NCBI GenBank assembly: GCA_964495595.1
Contig: CAZBWH010000034.1
Span: forward strand, 1-32,353
Source of the DNA: CALMFQ01 sp964495595
GTDB taxonomy: Bacteria > Pseudomonadota > Gammaproteobacteria > Burkholderiales > SCOH01
DNA: 32,353 bases
Direction: 5' to 3'
Shown here piece after piece: positions 32,265 to 32,353 of this stretch. A model generated the notes under the pieces. The model made no database searches. It worked only from the letters and a program-made list of their open reading frames with translations, and was not told the origin of the DNA. The stretch's first letter is position 1; every line of letters starts with the position of its first letter. The position numbers and the translations under genes were made by a program.

Positions 32265-32353
32265 GGTGTCCGGAATTTTGTGTAAACGGAGTTGAAACTA
32301 GTGCTGCGTCATCCGGTCTTCGAACTGGATAGTAAAGCGAGTGAGCGCCGCCT
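32265..32353 (-). mobile_element. End of an IS256-family element, continues past the window
   Basis: The sequence CCGGAATTTTGTGTAAAC (32270-32287, preceded by GGTGT) has the form of an IS256-family terminal inverted repeat, read from the transposase 3' side. The last codons of a transposase follow 10 nt further in. The exact outer end (about 32264-32266) and target duplication cannot be fixed because the other end is outside the window. Confidence 0.65.
32298..32353 (-). CDS. IS256-family transposase, C-terminal 17 residues
   Basis: Minus-strand reading gives AALTRFTIQFEDRMTQH followed by TAG at 32298-32300. The pattern A-L-x-x-F-x-I-x-F-x-x-R is the usual C-terminus of Mutator/IS256 transposases. 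The rest of the gene, and whether it is intact, lies beyond the right edge. The stop is about 33 nt from the element end, as expected for the family. Confidence 0.6.
   Translation of the reverse strand, partial: AALTRFTIQFEDRMTQH

Noticed and set aside
32147..32332. Plus-strand ORF of 61 codons at the right end
   Set aside because: Runs across both IS remnants in the opposite strand; no similarity and no ribosome site.
1..32353. CRISPR array, tRNA or rRNA genes, prophage, toxin-antitoxin or defence genes
   Set aside because: No regularly spaced repeats, no tRNA- or rRNA-like segments, and no such protein families were seen on either strand.

Overview
The window reads as a chromosomal segment of a flagellated, Gram-negative betaproteobacterium, most likely in or near the Neisseriales (Chromobacteriaceae or Chitinibacteraceae type). 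The reasons are the gene order glnD-map / rpsB-tsf-pyrH-frr-uppS-cdsA-dxr-rseP-bamA-skp-lpxD-fabZ-lpxA-lpxB-rnhB, an alaA-hom block, a complete lipid A and outer-membrane assembly set, and motAB stator genes. The genus is inference; no rRNA or other species marker is present.

Layout. (1) 1-3000, minus: alaA, a GNAT acetyltransferase and homoserine dehydrogenase, which runs to the left edge, behind a structured leader. (2) 3294-3662, plus: a Mth938-domain protein, convergent with and overlapping a minus-strand group (DUF4124 protein, tadA, YkuD L,D-transpeptidase; 3651-5167). (3) 5284-6744, plus: guaB with a good -10 box and a strong intrinsic terminator. (4) 6811-26057, minus: about 19 kb transcribed in one direction. 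It starts with rpsB and tsf, continues through pyrH, frr, isoprenoid and phospholipid genes (uppS, cdsA, dxr), the envelope protease rseP, bamA, skp, lpxD-fabZ-lpxA-lpxB and rnhB. After a 252 bp gap it carries motA-motB, a membrane-anchored methyltransferase, an HDOD protein and a TrmH-type RNA methyltransferase. (5) 26369-32091, plus: map and glnD, divergent from rpsB, then a wax ester synthase/diacylglycerol acyltransferase and an alpha/beta hydrolase. (6) 32092-32353: mobile-element debris, an IS3-family transposase remnant abutting the end of an IS256-family element that continues past the window.

How the genes work together. Region 4 couples translation factors (S2, EF-Ts, RRF) and UMP kinase to envelope building: DXR feeds isoprenoids, UppS makes the undecaprenyl carrier, CdsA makes CDP-diacylglycerol, Skp escorts outer-membrane proteins to BamA, RseP cuts anti-sigma factors, and LpxD/LpxA/LpxB with FabZ supply lipid A precursors. 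Many junctions overlap by 4-8 nt, implying translational coupling.

Most of the window is conserved housekeeping DNA. The less ordinary points are: a probable H-type pseudoknot in the rpsB leader; a leader before alaA with a 40-codon ORF and partly exclusive hairpins; the methyltransferase and HDOD genes overlapping the motAB unit; G/C homopolymers of 8-10 in rseP, glnD, bamA and the HDOD gene; a wrongly sized assembly gap inside lpxD; and nested IS remnants next to the lipid-storage gene pair. I did not find a defence system, CRISPR array, prophage, rRNA or tRNA gene.
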